Origin: Microbacterium sp. MPKO10
GTDB lineage: Bacteria > Actinomycetota > Actinomycetes > Actinomycetales > Microbacteriaceae
Length of the DNA stretch: 64,000 nt
Assembly: GCF_026107415.2 (NCBI RefSeq)
Contig: NZ_JAPCHX010000004.1
Location: 1 to 64,000, forward strand
Reading direction: 5' to 3'
Under the pieces are notes generated by a model. It had not been told where the DNA came from. It did no database searches and saw only the letters and a list, made by a program, of their open reading frames with translations. A program made the position numbers and the translations under genes. Within the stretch, counting starts at the first letter, position 1. Each line of letters begins with the position of its first letter. Below, piece by piece: positions 46,038 through 55,423 of the stretch.

Positions 46038-47402
46038 TCACTCCTTGGGTGTATCGGCGTCGGAAAACAGGTCGTCATCGACCGCCCCGACTGCGACGAG
46101 AGATTGCGGTTGCGCCACGAGTCGCGCCGCCATGTCGGCGATGTCGGTCGCGGTGACGCTCGCGAGCCGACGAATGTTCTCGTCGAGGTCCATGTACTCG
46201 CCAAGCGTGATCTCGGCGCGCCCCAGCAGGGACATACGCACATCGGAGTCCTCGAGACCGAGCGCCGCTCTGCCCGAGAGCTGCCCGTACGCGCGTGAGA
46301 GCTCTTCGTCGGAGACGGGCGTCTCCGCAAGCTTGTGCAGCTCGTCGCGCATGAGGTCGGCGACCGCCGCAGCGTTGCGCGGGGCGCAGGCCGCATACAT
46401 CCCCTGCATCCCGGCGTCCGAGTGCGCGCCGGCGAACGAATACACGGCGTAGGCGAGCCCGCGCTTCTCACGGATCTCGGTGAAGAGCCTGCTGGACATC
46501 CCGCCCCCCAGAACTGCGTTCAGCATGCTGAGCGTCACGCGATCGGGGTCGCTGGCGACCAGTGCCGGCATTCCGAGCATGAGGTGAACTTGCTCGATCG
46601 GCCGCGGAATCGTCTGCAGGGATCGCGTTCCTGTGAGAGTGGCCGGCGTGCTCGGTCGTCTGTCGACCGGGAGCGCACCGTCGTCACGTGTCCAGTCGGT
46701 GTGGTCGAGTGCGCGCGTGACGAGTGCGACGAGATCGTCGTGATCGACGGATCCGGCAACGGAGATCACGAGCTCGTTCGGGCGATAGTGCTGCCGGTAG
46801 TGATCCCACACGCCGTGCCGGGTCGCCTGTTCGATGGTGTATGGAGTTCCTCCAACGGGCCGGCCCAACGGGTGATCGCCGAAGACCGATTCGAAGAGCG
46901 CATTTCCGGCAACGTCTCCCGGGTCGTCGGCCGCGTGGCTCAGTTCCTCAAGGATCACGCCGCGCTCGGTCTCGAACTCTCCGCTGTCGATCGTCGAATT
47001 CGTGACCATGTCGGCGAGCACGCCGATCGCCATCGGCACATCGCTGTCGCGAACCTTCGCGTAGTAGCAGGTGAACTCTTTCGCCGTCATCGCATTACTG
47101 TCGCCACCGACGGAGTCGAACGCCACGGCGATGTCGAGAGCGCTTCTCGTGGGGGTGCCTTTGAACAGAAGGTGTTCGAGAAAGTGGGTGGATCCGTGAC
47201 CGGATACCGCTGCAGTGGCGTGGTATTCGTCACGCGACCCGACGGCCACCCAGAAGCCGATCGTTGCGCTGCGTGCCCCCGGAACTGATTCGCTCAGAAC
47301 CCGGATGCCGCCCGGAAGAATGCTCCGTCGGATTCGGGATCCTCCTGCGGCCTCGAAATCCAGCTCGGGCAGATCAAGGGGGAAAGGCACAGCAGCGTTC
47401 AT
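46038..47402 (-). CDS. M16-family zinc metallopeptidase (PepR-like)
   Basis: 454 aa single-domain pitrilysin-type peptidase. The inverted zinc motif H-x-x-E-H is HFLEH in GSTHFLEHLLFKGT (about residues 66-79), and the distal Glu is in ETERGVILEEL. The C-terminal half carries the inactive M16_C domain. ATG at 47402 with CTGGAG close by; a longer frame to 47549 is rejected. In M. tuberculosis pepR (Rv2782c) lies directly next to pnp; here a ~12-kb catabolic island separates them. Confidence 0.93.
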   Translation of the reverse strand: MNAAVPFPLDLPELDFEAAGGSRIRRSILPGGIRVLSESVPGARSATIGFWVAVGSRDEYHATAAVSGHGSTHFLEHLLFKGTPTRSALDIAVAFDSVGGDSNAMTAKEFTCYYAKVRDSDVPMAIGVLADMVTNSTIDSGEFETERGVILEELSHAADDPGDVAGNALFESVFGDHPLGRPVGGTPYTIEQATRHGVWDHYRQHYRPNELVISVAGSVDHDDLVALVTRALDHTDWTRDDGALPVDRRPSTPATLTGTRSLQTIPRPIEQVHLMLGMPALVASDPDRVTLSMLNAVLGGGMSSRLFTEIREKRGLAYAVYSFAGAHSDAGMQGMYAACAPRNAAAVADLMRDELHKLAETPVSDEELSRAYGQLSGRAALGLEDSDVRMSLLGRAEITLGEYMDLDENIRRLASVTATDIADMAARLVAQPQSLVAVGAVDDDLFSDADTPKE

Positions 47403-47442
47403 CGACTCCAGCTTAGCGGTGCCGGGGACTGTGCCGTGTCGC

Positions 47443-48465
47443 TCATGTGCGCGACGCGCGATCCAGCTCAAGAAGCTGTGACCGGCTGAGCGCGATCTGA
47501 GGCGCTCTGACGAGTGACTCCACCTGCGTCGGTTCGGACGCGCTGACAACAGGTGCGCACACGGCGCGACGGGTCAGCAGCCAGGCGAGCGCGATCGTTG
47601 CTGGCCGCGCACCGTGTGCCGCAGCCACCGCATCGAGCGCCCGCAAAATGCGCAGCCCACGTCGGTTGAAGTGCGCCGACGCCCGCGTCGACCGCGTCGA
47701 CCCACCGAAGTCGGATCGTGCCCGGTATTTGCCAGTGAGAAAGCCGCTCGCGAGAGCAAAATATGGCATGACGGCGAGCCCTTGCTGCGTGGCGACGAGC
47801 TGTCGATCTCCCTCGAAATCGGCGCGATTCGCAAGGCTGTATTCGGTTTCGAACGCTGCCAATGATGGGTAACCGGTCGATGCGAGGATACGTGCTTCGA
47901 TCAGGGCATCGATGGGGAATCCGGATGCTCCAACCACACGAACTTTCCCGGCAGTGATGAGGTCGCGGACGGCTCCGAGTGTCTCTTCGAGGGGAACATC
48001 GGGGTCCTGCTCGTGCAGGTACAGCAGATCGATGTAGTCGGTGCCGAGGCGGTTCAGGCTGGCATCCACGGCAGCGGTGACTGTCCTCCGAGACAGTCCG
48101 GCGTAATCGGCATGTCTGCCTATTTTGGTCGCCACCACCATACCGTCGCGGTTGGCTCTGCTTCGCATCCAGCGTCCGATCTCAACTTCGCTGCGGCCCG
48201 ATGCGTAGCTGTCTGCCGTATCAATGAAGTTCCCGCCGGCCGCGGCATAGCGATCGAGGATGGCATCGGTGTCGTCGGCGCTCGCCGTCCAGCCGAAGAC
48301 GCTTCCGCCGATGGCGACGGGGAAGACAGCGAGGTCGGTGCCGGCGATGAGCCGCCGGACCGGCATCGCGACAGTCGCCGGCCCCGGGTCGGTCGTCTCG
48401 ACGACGGGCGAGACGTGCACCTCATCCGTCCGCTGATCGACTCTGCGTGTGTGCTGTACCGCCAT
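47443..48465 (-). CDS. Aldo/keto reductase
   Basis: 340 aa, NADPH-type AKR barrel. Catalytic tetrad Asp-Tyr-Lys-His is visible in FIDTADSYASG (Asp and Tyr), ATKIG (Lys) and LLYLHEQD (His). The N-terminal ~35 residues (many Val/Thr) precede the normal barrel start. GGGAGGGGCTC precedes the ATG. It resembles the AKR11/12-like oxidoreductases of sugar or aldehyde metabolism. It follows the citE-like gene after 121 bases that may contain its own promoter, so membership in the leucine operon is uncertain. Confidence 0.9.
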   Translation of the reverse strand: MAVQHTRRVDQRTDEVHVSPVVETTDPGPATVAMPVRRLIAGTDLAVFPVAIGGSVFGWTASADDTDAILDRYAAAGGNFIDTADSYASGRSEVEIGRWMRSRANRDGMVVATKIGRHADYAGLSRRTVTAAVDASLNRLGTDYIDLLYLHEQDPDVPLEETLGAVRDLITAGKVRVVGASGFPIDALIEARILASTGYPSLAAFETEYSLANRADFEGDRQLVATQQGLAVMPYFALASGFLTGKYRARSDFGGSTRSTRASAHFNRRGLRILRALDAVAAAHGARPATIALAWLLTRRAVCAPVVSASEPTQVESLVRAPQIALSRSQLLELDRASRT

Positions 48466-48586
48466 GAGCCCCTCCCGCTCCGGAACATCGGCATCCCCCG
48501 ACGCCGCACTGTGACCCTATGTCACGACGAGCCCGACACCCGCGTCGGCGTGCCGAATACGTCGCGTTGTGATGCATTCGAGACCA

Positions 48587-49396
48587 TCAGTTGGCCCCCG
48601 CGCGCCGCAGAATCTGCTCGGCATGCCGCAGCACAGGGCTGTCGACCATCTGCCCGCGAAAGCGAAAAGCTCCGGTCCTGCCGCGTGCCTCATCGAGGAG
48701 TTCCCGTGACCACGCCAGCTGCTCCGCGGTGGGCCGGTACCCATCGCGAATCACCGAGACTTGGCTGGGGTGGATGCAGGCTGTCGCCGCGAATCCGCAT
48801 GCGACAGCATCCTCGACCTCGGTTTCCAGGCCCGCCCGGTCGTCGATATCCAGGTGAACGGCGTCGATCGCCGCCTTCCCCGCAGAACCCGCGGCCAGCA
48901 GCACCCGGGAACGGGCGTGTGCCGCGACGTCGCGATATCTGCCGTCCGGTCGCCTGCTGCCGCTGCCCCCGAGTGAGGCGATGAGGTCCTCGGCCCCCCA
49001 CATGAGTGCGACGATCGTCGACATCTGGGCGAGCTTTTCAGCGATCATGATGCCACTGGCGGTCTCGCACAGTGCGATGACTTTGTAACCGATGAGCCTC
49101 TCGACGTGGTCGGTGCGCTCGGTCTTCGAGAGCATCACCGAGCGGTACTCGGTTGCACGCAGCGCCTCAAGATCGTGGAGGAAGTCCCCGGTGTCTGCGG
49201 GGTTCACCCTGACGATGGTGCGTGCGGGATCCAGTGTGCTCTCCCGCAGCGCGTCGCGCGCGGCCGCGCGTGAAGCAGGCTCGACGCCGTCCTCAAGGTC
49301 GAGAATGACAGCATCCGCTCGGTCTGCCGCCTTCTCGAACCTGTCTGGCCTGTCCGCCGGGCAGAACAGAAGAGATGGTCCCATCCTGAATGTCAT
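48587..49396 (-). CDS. citE: CitE-like beta-hydroxyacyl-CoA lyase
   Basis: 269 aa TIM-barrel HpcH/HpaI-CitE family protein. Landmarks are LFCPADRPDRFEKAA, VILDLEDGVEP (metal-binding Glu/Asp), VRVNP, LMWGAEDL and ACIHPSQV. The ATG at 49396 has AAAGGAGC upstream and overlaps the MaoC stop. No citrate-lyase alpha or gamma subunits are near. M. tuberculosis Rv2498c, in the same gene neighbourhood, is reported as a lyase for (R)-3-hydroxy-3-methylglutaryl-CoA and citramalyl-CoA; that is the best guess here, making acetyl-CoA plus acetoacetate (or pyruvate). Confidence 0.88.
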   Translation of the reverse strand: MTFRMGPSLLFCPADRPDRFEKAADRADAVILDLEDGVEPASRAAARDALRESTLDPARTIVRVNPADTGDFLHDLEALRATEYRSVMLSKTERTDHVERLIGYKVIALCETASGIMIAEKLAQMSTIVALMWGAEDLIASLGGSGSRRPDGRYRDVAAHARSRVLLAAGSAGKAAIDAVHLDIDDRAGLETEVEDAVACGFAATACIHPSQVSVIRDGYRPTAEQLAWSRELLDEARGRTGAFRFRGQMVDSPVLRHAEQILRRAGAN

Positions 49397-49872
49397 GGTT
49401 GCGCTCCTTTGCACCAGACGAGTGTGCTCCGTACGGCCGTAGCGACGATGTCGTCGTTCTGATTGCGTCCCGTGTGCTCGAGCGTCACGATGCCCTGGCC
49501 CGGGCGCGACGCGGACAGCCGCTTCGCGGTGACGATTGTCTCGGCGTACAAGGTGTCTCCGTGATGCATCGGCGAGGGAAAGGCGATCTTCTCGAAGCCA
49601 AGATTGGCGACGATCGTTCCCTGAGTCAGCTGTGTGACGGAGAGACCGACGAGGGTGGCGAGCGTCAGCATCGAGTTGACGAGCCGCTCCCCGAAGGGCT
49701 GCTCGGCGCTCCACGCCGCATCAAGATGGAGTGACTGGGTGTTCATGCTCAGCGTGGTGAACAGGACGTTATCGGCCTCGGTGATAGTTCGGCCGGGCCG
49801 GTGGCGGTAGCACGCCTGTTCGTCGAACTCCTCAAAGAAGAGCCCGCGCTGCTGTTCGATCCGACGCTCCAT
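49393..49872 (-). CDS. MaoC-family acyl-CoA hydratase
   Basis: 159 aa hot-dog fold enoyl-CoA hydratase. The hydratase-2 type motif appears as RTITEADNVLFTTLSMNTQSLHLD (catalytic Asp and His region), then FGERLVNSMLTLATLVGLS and the GDTLYAETIV strand. GGAGGCGGCA precedes the ATG. Rv2499c is the equivalent in M. tuberculosis. In a leucine pathway it would hydrate 3-methylglutaconyl-CoA to 3-hydroxy-3-methylglutaryl-CoA, and for itaconate it would hydrate itaconyl/mesaconyl-CoA (inference). Confidence 0.88.
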   Translation of the reverse strand: MERRIEQQRGLFFEEFDEQACYRHRPGRTITEADNVLFTTLSMNTQSLHLDAAWSAEQPFGERLVNSMLTLATLVGLSVTQLTQGTIVANLGFEKIAFPSPMHHGDTLYAETIVTAKRLSASRPGQGIVTLEHTGRNQNDDIVATAVRSTLVWCKGAQP

Positions 49873-49887
49873 TGCCGCCTCCGCTTC

Positions 49888-51054
49888 CTATTCTACGAGC
49901 CCCAGCTGGCGTGCGATGATCATGAGCTGAACTTCCGTTGTGCCCTCTCCGACCTCGAGAACCTTGGAGTCACGGTAGTGCCTGCCCACGGCGTTCTCGT
50001 TGAGGAATCCGTATCCACCCCAGATCTGGCTCGCATCGCGTGCGTTGGCCATCGCCGCTTCGCTTCCGGTGAGCTTGGCGATCGATGCCTCCTTCTTGAA
50101 CGGTTTGCCGGCCATCAGCAGCGAGCACGCGTAGTAGTAGGCGAGACGCGCCGCCTGTGTGCGCTGCTCCATGCGAGCGATCATGAACGCGATGTGCTGG
50201 TTCGATCCGATCGCCGTGCCGAACACATTGCGCGTCTTCGCATACTGAACGGCCTGCTCGAGGCAGCCCTGAGCGGCGCCCGTGCAGAGCGCGGCGAACG
50301 CGACACGGCCCTCATCGAGGATGGAGAGGAAGTTTGCGAATCCGCGGCCGCGCTCGCCCAGCAGATTCTCCTCGGGCACACGGACGTCGTCGAAGGTGAG
50401 CGGGTGGGTGTCTGAGGTGTGCCAGCCCACCTTGTCGTATCCGGGGTGAACCGTCAGCCCCTCGGCGGGCGTCGGAACGAGGATCGACGACAGTTCGGGG
50501 ACCGTGCCGCCGCGCGACGACGTGCGCTGCCCCGTCACCGCCGTAACCGTGATGAGCCGGGTGATCGGGGTTCCCGAGTTCGTAATGAACTGCTTCGTGC
50601 CGTTGATGACCCACTCGCCGTCGACGACCTCTGCCGTCGTCTTCGTCGCTCCGGCGTCGGAGCCTGCGTCAGCCTCGGTGAGGCCGAACGCGGCGAGCGC
50701 GGAGCCCGACGTGAGCTGTGGCAGAAATCGCTCGCGCTGAGCATCGGTGCCGAAACGGTAGAGAGGCATGGCGCCGAGGCCGATTCCCGCCTCGAGCGTC
50801 ACGCCGATGGACTGGTCGACCCGCGAGAGCTGCTCAACGGCGAGGCACAACGAGAGGTAGTCCTTTCCCTGGCCACCGTATTCGGTGGGGAACGGCAGGC
50901 CGAAAAGTCCCATCTCACCCATCTGCGCGATGATCTCCATCGGCAGTCGTCGTTCGGTGTCGTAGCTGTATGCTGCGGGGGCGATCACGGTATCCGCGAA
51001 GTCGCGCACTGTCCGCGCAATCTCGAGGTGCTCCTCGTCGAGGTCGAAGTTCAC
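49888..51054 (-). CDS. Acyl-CoA dehydrogenase (FadE19-like)
   Basis: 388 aa flavoprotein. GLTEADAGSDAGATKTTA and NGTKQFITN bind FAD and substrate; DASQIWGGYGFLNEN and YRDSKVLEVGEGTTEVQ are in the C-terminal helical domain. The catalytic base E370 lies in the GEGT position used by short/medium-chain enzymes, whereas classical isovaleryl-CoA dehydrogenase uses a Glu elsewhere; so this is the bacterial FadE19 kind, whose substrate is likely a branched short-chain acyl-CoA such as isovaleryl-CoA. The start is a GTG overlapping the carboxylase stop (GTGA). Confidence 0.92.
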   Translation of the reverse strand: MNFDLDEEHLEIARTVRDFADTVIAPAAYSYDTERRLPMEIIAQMGEMGLFGLPFPTEYGGQGKDYLSLCLAVEQLSRVDQSIGVTLEAGIGLGAMPLYRFGTDAQRERFLPQLTSGSALAAFGLTEADAGSDAGATKTTAEVVDGEWVINGTKQFITNSGTPITRLITVTAVTGQRTSSRGGTVPELSSILVPTPAEGLTVHPGYDKVGWHTSDTHPLTFDDVRVPEENLLGERGRGFANFLSILDEGRVAFAALCTGAAQGCLEQAVQYAKTRNVFGTAIGSNQHIAFMIARMEQRTQAARLAYYYACSLLMAGKPFKKEASIAKLTGSEAAMANARDASQIWGGYGFLNENAVGRHYRDSKVLEVGEGTTEVQLMIIARQLGLVE

Positions 51055-53060
51055 GCGTTGTCTCCTTCATGTCTGGCGCCGGGGTGGGGCGCGTCTGAAT
51101 CGGCCGCGGTGTCTGCGGGCGCGATTGTCGCGACGATGGCGTCTTTTGCCACCGCTTGGTTCAGGGATGCTGCGAGAGTCACGGTTCCGGGTGTCGGTGC
51201 CGTGATGTGGTGCTCCATCTTCATCGCCTCGATCACCATCACGGTGTCGCCGGCCTGCACGGTTTGCCCGTTCTCGACGGGGACGGCGACGACGGTCCCC
51301 GGCATCGGTGACCGCAGTTCCGGCTCACCGTTCTCGATCTCGCTCCGCGCGGCGCGCTCGCCGTCCCGGGAAAGAACCTCGAAAGCGAGAGTCGACTGTC
51401 CATCGTGGACCCAGAGCCGGGCACCATCGTTTCCGATGGTCACGGGCGTGTCGATCCCCTCAGCGATCAGGTGGCGCGCCGGGCCCGTGCCCGTGAGGGC
51501 TGCCTGCCGGCCGTCAACTGTGGCCGCGGCGGGTCGCCCCGAGACGGTAATCGTGCGTTCCTCGTCGCCGAGCCTCAGTCGTGTCAGAACGGGCAGGGCC
51601 GGAGCGCCGAGTCTCCACCCACTTGGTTCCTGCCAGGGGCCTCGCCCGGCAGCATCCCATCGTTCCTGATGCACGGCGAGGGCCGCCGCCGTCCACGCTC
51701 GATCATCCGCGTGGGCGCGAACGCAGTCGCTGAGCCGAACATCGATCGTCGTGGTATCCATCGTTCCCGCCCGGACCTCGGCGTCGGTGACCAGCCGATG
51801 CAGAAATGCCGCGTTTGTCGTCACCCCGAAGACGATGGTCGACTCCAGGGCACGCGCGAGTTTCTGCAGCGCCTCATCCCGTGTATCCGCGTGGGCGATG
51901 ATCTTCGCCAGCATGGGGTCGTAGTCCGAGCCGACGACTGTCCCGTCCTTGATGCCGCTGTCGACGCGGACGTGATCGGGGAACTCCACGTGCTCGACGC
52001 GCCCCGCCTGGGGAAGGAACTGCTCGTCTTCGGCGTACAACCGTGCTTCGATCGCGTGCCCGGAGAACTGTACGTCGGCCTGGGCGATAGCAAGCGGCTC
52101 CCCCGCGGCGATACGCACCTGCTGCTCAACCAGATCGATGCCCGTGATGAGTTCCGTGACGGGATGCTCGACCTGCAGACGCGTATTCATCTCCATGAAG
52201 AAGAACTCGTCTGGAGCGTTCGCGGACACGAGGAATTCCACGGTTCCGGCGCCCGTATAGTTCACGCTTCGAGCCACGTCGCAGGCGGCTTGGCCAATGC
52301 GCTCGCGCGTCGCCGTGTCGAGCAGGGCGGACGGTGCCTCTTCGATGACCTTCTGGTGACGGCGCTGCAGAGAGCACTCGCGTTCGCCCAAATGAATCAC
52401 TGTGCCGTGCGCGTCGGCAAGGATCTGCACCTCGATGTGGCGCGGAGACGTGACGAGACGCTCGATGAACAGCGTGTCGTCGCCGAACGCCGCTGTGGCG
52501 ACGCGGCGCGCGGCGAGGAGTGCGTCGGGAAGGTCAGCCGCCTGGTGCACGGCGACCATGCCCTTGCCGCCGCCCCCAGCCGAGGGCTTCACGAGAACCG
52601 GATATCCGACGTCTGCAGCGGCCGCCTCGAGCTGTTCGTCCGTCATTCCCGCCACGGCACGGCCCGGGATGCCCTGCACACCATCGGACTCCACCTGCTG
52701 CTTCGCACGGATCTTGTCGCCCATGATCTCGGTGGCGTGTGCATCTGGGCCGATGTAGGTCAGCCCGTGTGCGGCGCAGGCCTCGGCGAATGCGGCGTTT
52801 TCGGAGAGGAAGCCATAACCGGGGTGCACGGCATCCGCGCCGCTGCGAACCGCCGCATCGATGACGGTGTCAATGTTGAGATAGCTGTCGGATGCTCGCG
52901 CCGGGCCGATCCTGACGGCAGTATCGGCAGCGCGAACATGCGGTGCCCCCGCATCGGCATCGCTGTACACGGCGACAGAGCGGATGCCGAGGCGGCGCAG
53001 CGTCCGGATGATGCGCACGGCGATCTCACCGCGGTTGGCGATCAAAACGGTCTGAAACAT
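51051..53060 (-). CDS. accA1: Acyl-CoA (3-methylcrotonyl-CoA) carboxylase, biotin carboxylase/BCCP subunit
   Basis: 669 aa. N-terminal biotin carboxylase (FQTVLIANRGEIAVRIIR; ATP-grasp GGGGKGM; EMNTRLQVEHPVTE), a linker (BT-like) domain and a C-terminal biotinyl domain with the biotin Lys K614 in EAMKM. This size and order match acetyl-/propionyl-/methylcrotonyl-CoA carboxylase alpha subunits. The ATG at 53060 has AGGA 9 bases upstream; a GTG two codons earlier overlaps the stop of the next gene. Neighbours (acyl-CoA dehydrogenase, MaoC, CitE-like, BKD) point to 3-methylcrotonyl-CoA in leucine breakdown, like AccA1 of M. tuberculosis. Confidence 0.92.
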   Translation of the reverse strand: MFQTVLIANRGEIAVRIIRTLRRLGIRSVAVYSDADAGAPHVRAADTAVRIGPARASDSYLNIDTVIDAAVRSGADAVHPGYGFLSENAAFAEACAAHGLTYIGPDAHATEIMGDKIRAKQQVESDGVQGIPGRAVAGMTDEQLEAAAADVGYPVLVKPSAGGGGKGMVAVHQAADLPDALLAARRVATAAFGDDTLFIERLVTSPRHIEVQILADAHGTVIHLGERECSLQRRHQKVIEEAPSALLDTATRERIGQAACDVARSVNYTGAGTVEFLVSANAPDEFFFMEMNTRLQVEHPVTELITGIDLVEQQVRIAAGEPLAIAQADVQFSGHAIEARLYAEDEQFLPQAGRVEHVEFPDHVRVDSGIKDGTVVGSDYDPMLAKIIAHADTRDEALQKLARALESTIVFGVTTNAAFLHRLVTDAEVRAGTMDTTTIDVRLSDCVRAHADDRAWTAAALAVHQERWDAAGRGPWQEPSGWRLGAPALPVLTRLRLGDEERTITVSGRPAAATVDGRQAALTGTGPARHLIAEGIDTPVTIGNDGARLWVHDGQSTLAFEVLSRDGERAARSEIENGEPELRSPMPGTVVAVPVENGQTVQAGDTVMVIEAMKMEHHITAPTPGTVTLAASLNQAVAKDAIVATIAPADTAADSDAPHPGARHEGDNA

Positions 53061-53062
53061 CG

Positions 53063-54670
53063 TCACATCCTGAACAGGCCGAAGCCGGAGTCGTCGAGAG
53101 GGCTGCGGGCGCAGACGTCGAGGGCGAGGCCCAGAACCGTACGGGTCTGCGCGGGGTCGATGATGCCGTCATCCCAGAGCCGCGCCGTCGAATAGTAGGG
53201 GCTGCCCTGGCGCTCGTACTGCTCGCGGATCGGCGCTCGAAAAGCCTGCTCGTCGTCGTCTGACCAGGTCTCACCGCGGGAGGTCATGCCGTCGCGCTTC
53301 ACCGTGGCCAGAACCTCGGACGCCTGCTGCCCGCCCATCACCGAAATGCGGGCGGCCGGCCACATCCACAGGAAGCGCGGAGAGTACGCCCGCCCGCACA
53401 TTGAGTAGTTTCCCGCGCCAAATGATCCGCCGATCACGACGGTGAGCTTCGGGACGCGCGTCGTCGCGACGGCGGTGACCATCTTTGCCCCGTGCTTCGC
53501 GATGCCGCCCGCCTCGTAGTCGCGCCCGACCATGAAGCCTGAAATGTTCTGCAGGAACAGAAGAGGGATGCCGCGCTGATCGCAGAGCTCGATGAAGTGT
53601 GCTCCTTTGAGCGCCGACTCTGAGAACAGGACTCCGTTGTTCGCAACGATCCCGACCGGGTGGCCGTGGATGCTGGCGAACCCCGTCACGAGCGTCTCTC
53701 CGTACTCGCGTTTGAACTCGTGGAATCCGCTGCCGTCGACGAGGCGCGCGATGACCTCGCGCACGTCATACGACTCGTGCAGATCGACGGGCACGACGTC
53801 GTAGATAGACGCGGGATCGAGGGCGGGAGGCGCAGCCTCGCCGATGGCCCAGGCCGGTTCCGGATTCTGTGGAAGCGTGGCCACGATGTCGCGCACGATT
53901 CTCAGCGCGTCGTCATCATCTTCGGCAAGGTGATCCGTCACTCCGCTCACGCGCGAATGGGTCTCGCCCCCACCGAGGTCTTCTGCCGAGACCACTTCGC
54001 CCGTTGCCGCTTTGACGAGCGGAGGACCGCCGAGGAAGATCGTGCCCTGATTGCGCACGATCACGGTCTCGTCGCTCATGGCGGGGACGTAGGCGCCACC
54101 AGCCGTGCACGAGCCGAGCACCGCGGCGATCTGTGGAATCCCCTCGGCGGACATGCGCGCCTGATTGTAGAAGATCCGGCCGAAGTGATCGCGATCGGGG
54201 AACACGTCGTCCTGCATCGGAAGGAAGGCTCCGCCCGAATCGACGAGGCTGATGCACGGCAGCTTGTTCTGTTGCGCGATCTCCTGTGCCCTGAGGTGCT
54301 TCTTCACCGTCATCGGGTAGTAGGTGCCGCCCGTCACCGTTGCGTCGTTGCAGATCACCATCACGTGCCTGCCGTGAACGAGGCCGATGCCTGCGACGAC
54401 GCCCGCGCCCGGTGATGCCCCGTCGTACAGCTCGTGCGCGGCGAGCGGGGCGATCTCGAGAAAGGGGCTGCCCTCGTCGAGAAGCCGATCGACCCGGTCG
54501 CGCGGAAGGAGCTTTCCCCGGCCGAGGTGGCGCTCGCGCGCCCGATCGCTTCCGCCCCGTCTGCTCTGGGTGAGACGGGTCGTGAGCTCATCGACGAGCG
54601 CGTGCTGCGCCGTGGCATTGCGCCGCGCAGCATCCGATGCCGTGTCGATGGATGTGGTCAGAGTGTTCAT
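53063..54670 (-). CDS. accD1: Acyl-CoA (3-methylcrotonyl-CoA) carboxylase, carboxyltransferase subunit
   Basis: 535 aa. Crotonase-fold carboxyltransferase: N- and C-terminal halves with oxyanion loops; [57 protein letters not shown] and [15 protein letters not shown] are typical of methylcrotonyl-CoA carboxylase beta. Length is also that of MccB rather than of PccB/AccD5. AGGGGAGTT precedes the ATG. First gene of a five-gene unit (accD1, accA1, acyl-CoA dehydrogenase, MaoC, CitE-like), divergent from tetR with two operator-like repeats between. Confidence 0.93.
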   Translation of the reverse strand: MNTLTTSIDTASDAARRNATAQHALVDELTTRLTQSRRGGSDRARERHLGRGKLLPRDRVDRLLDEGSPFLEIAPLAAHELYDGASPGAGVVAGIGLVHGRHVMVICNDATVTGGTYYPMTVKKHLRAQEIAQQNKLPCISLVDSGGAFLPMQDDVFPDRDHFGRIFYNQARMSAEGIPQIAAVLGSCTAGGAYVPAMSDETVIVRNQGTIFLGGPPLVKAATGEVVSAEDLGGGETHSRVSGVTDHLAEDDDDALRIVRDIVATLPQNPEPAWAIGEAAPPALDPASIYDVVPVDLHESYDVREVIARLVDGSGFHEFKREYGETLVTGFASIHGHPVGIVANNGVLFSESALKGAHFIELCDQRGIPLLFLQNISGFMVGRDYEAGGIAKHGAKMVTAVATTRVPKLTVVIGGSFGAGNYSMCGRAYSPRFLWMWPAARISVMGGQQASEVLATVKRDGMTSRGETWSDDDEQAFRAPIREQYERQGSPYYSTARLWDDGIIDPAQTRTVLGLALDVCARSPLDDSGFGLFRM

Positions 54671-54701
54671 AACTCCCCTGTGGTCGACGATGACCGATTT
54701 C

Positions 54702-54749
54702 AGTTAGTACGCATTAACTCACTACCGTTTAGGTTAGTATTCAATAACC
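54702..54749. promoter_or_regulatory. Two 18-bp operator copies between tetR and accD1
   Basis: AGTTAGTACGCATTAACT (54702-54719) and GGTTAGTATTCAATAACC (54732-54749) share the pattern RGTTAGTAYNCANTAACY and each has perfect 5-bp outer arms. Their starts are 30 bp apart, about three helical turns. They lie in the 118-bp divergent promoter region, overlapping a TAGTAT -10-like hexamer for tetR. This is the expected form of a TetR operator. Confidence 0.8.
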
Positions 54750-54788
54750 CAACTGTCCAGCGGCCGCCCGCGGCCGAAGGAGGCCCGC

Positions 54789-55382
54789 ATGGCCGAAAAG
54801 CCCCGTGCGCGCAGCGATGCGAAGAGCAGACGACGCCGTTCACTTCTGGATGCTGCCGCCACACTGTTCTCCGAGCACGGTTTCAACGGCGTCTCCATGG
54901 AGGATCTAGGCACAGCCGTCGGGATATCCGGGCCCGCCGTCTACCGCCACTTCCCCAGCAAACAGGCGGTGCTCGCGGAGCTGCTGATCGGTGTGACCAC
55001 GGCGCTGCTTGACGGCGGAACTGCCGAGACCGAACGGGCTCCCCGCGGCGATCTCGCCCTGCGGGCGCTCATCGAGTTCCACGTCGATTTCGCCATTCGC
55101 AACACCGACGTCATCCGCGTGCATGACCGCGATCGCAGCGCGCTGCTTCCCGATGACGCACACCGTGTGCGCCTCCTTCAGCGTCGCTACGTCGAACTGT
55201 GGGTCTCGCTTCTCGCGCGGCTCTTCCCCGACTCCGAGGTGGCCGAGCTGCGCGTGCGCGCTCACGCGGCGTTCGGGCTCATGAACTCGACACCGTATAC
55301 CGTGCGGCGTCGCGGCACCACAAGCGCTGAACGACTGCGGGCGCTCCTCGAGCGCATGACCTACGCCGCGCTCACGAGCTGA
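54789..55382 (+). CDS. TetR-family regulator of the leucine/acyl-CoA operon
   Basis: 197 aa. HTH near residues 15-60 (RRRSLLDAAATLFSEHGFNGVSMEDLGTAVGISGPAVYRHFPSKQAVL) followed by the all-helical ligand domain. A basic tail MAEKPRARSDAKSRRRR precedes the HTH. AAGGAGGCCCGC precedes the ATG. Divergent from accD1 with two operator copies in between, so autoregulation plus control of the carboxylase operon is likely; an acyl-CoA or related intermediate is the probable ligand (inference). It is convergent with the bkd operon, separated by a hairpin. Confidence 0.93.
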   Translation: MAEKPRARSDAKSRRRRSLLDAAATLFSEHGFNGVSMEDLGTAVGISGPAVYRHFPSKQAVLAELLIGVTTALLDGGTAETERAPRGDLALRALIEFHVDFAIRNTDVIRVHDRDRSALLPDDAHRVRLLQRRYVELWVSLLARLFPDSEVAELRVRAHAAFGLMNSTPYTVRRRGTTSAERLRALLERMTYAALTS

Positions 55383-55386
55383 CGCG

Positions 55387-55416
55387 CCCGCGAGGCACTC
55401 GACAGTGCCTCGCGGG
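55387..55416. terminator. 13-bp hairpin between tetR and the bkd operon
   Basis: CCCGCGAGGCACT (55387-55399) pairs perfectly with AGTGCCTCGCGGG (55404-55416) around CGAC. It lies 4 bases after the tetR stop and 7 bases after the E2 stop on the other strand, so it can close both transcripts. No T tract follows. Confidence 0.7.
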
Positions 55417-55423
55417 AACCGCA

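Noticed and set aside
48512-48526. GTGAC-CCTAT-GTCAC inverted repeat before the aldo-keto reductase gene
   Set aside because: Five-base arms only; not distinguishable from chance.
51405-53195. 596-aa plus-strand reading frame opposite the biotin carboxylase
   Set aside because: Antisense shadow; residue composition (Arg/His/Gly-rich) has no fold-like pattern.
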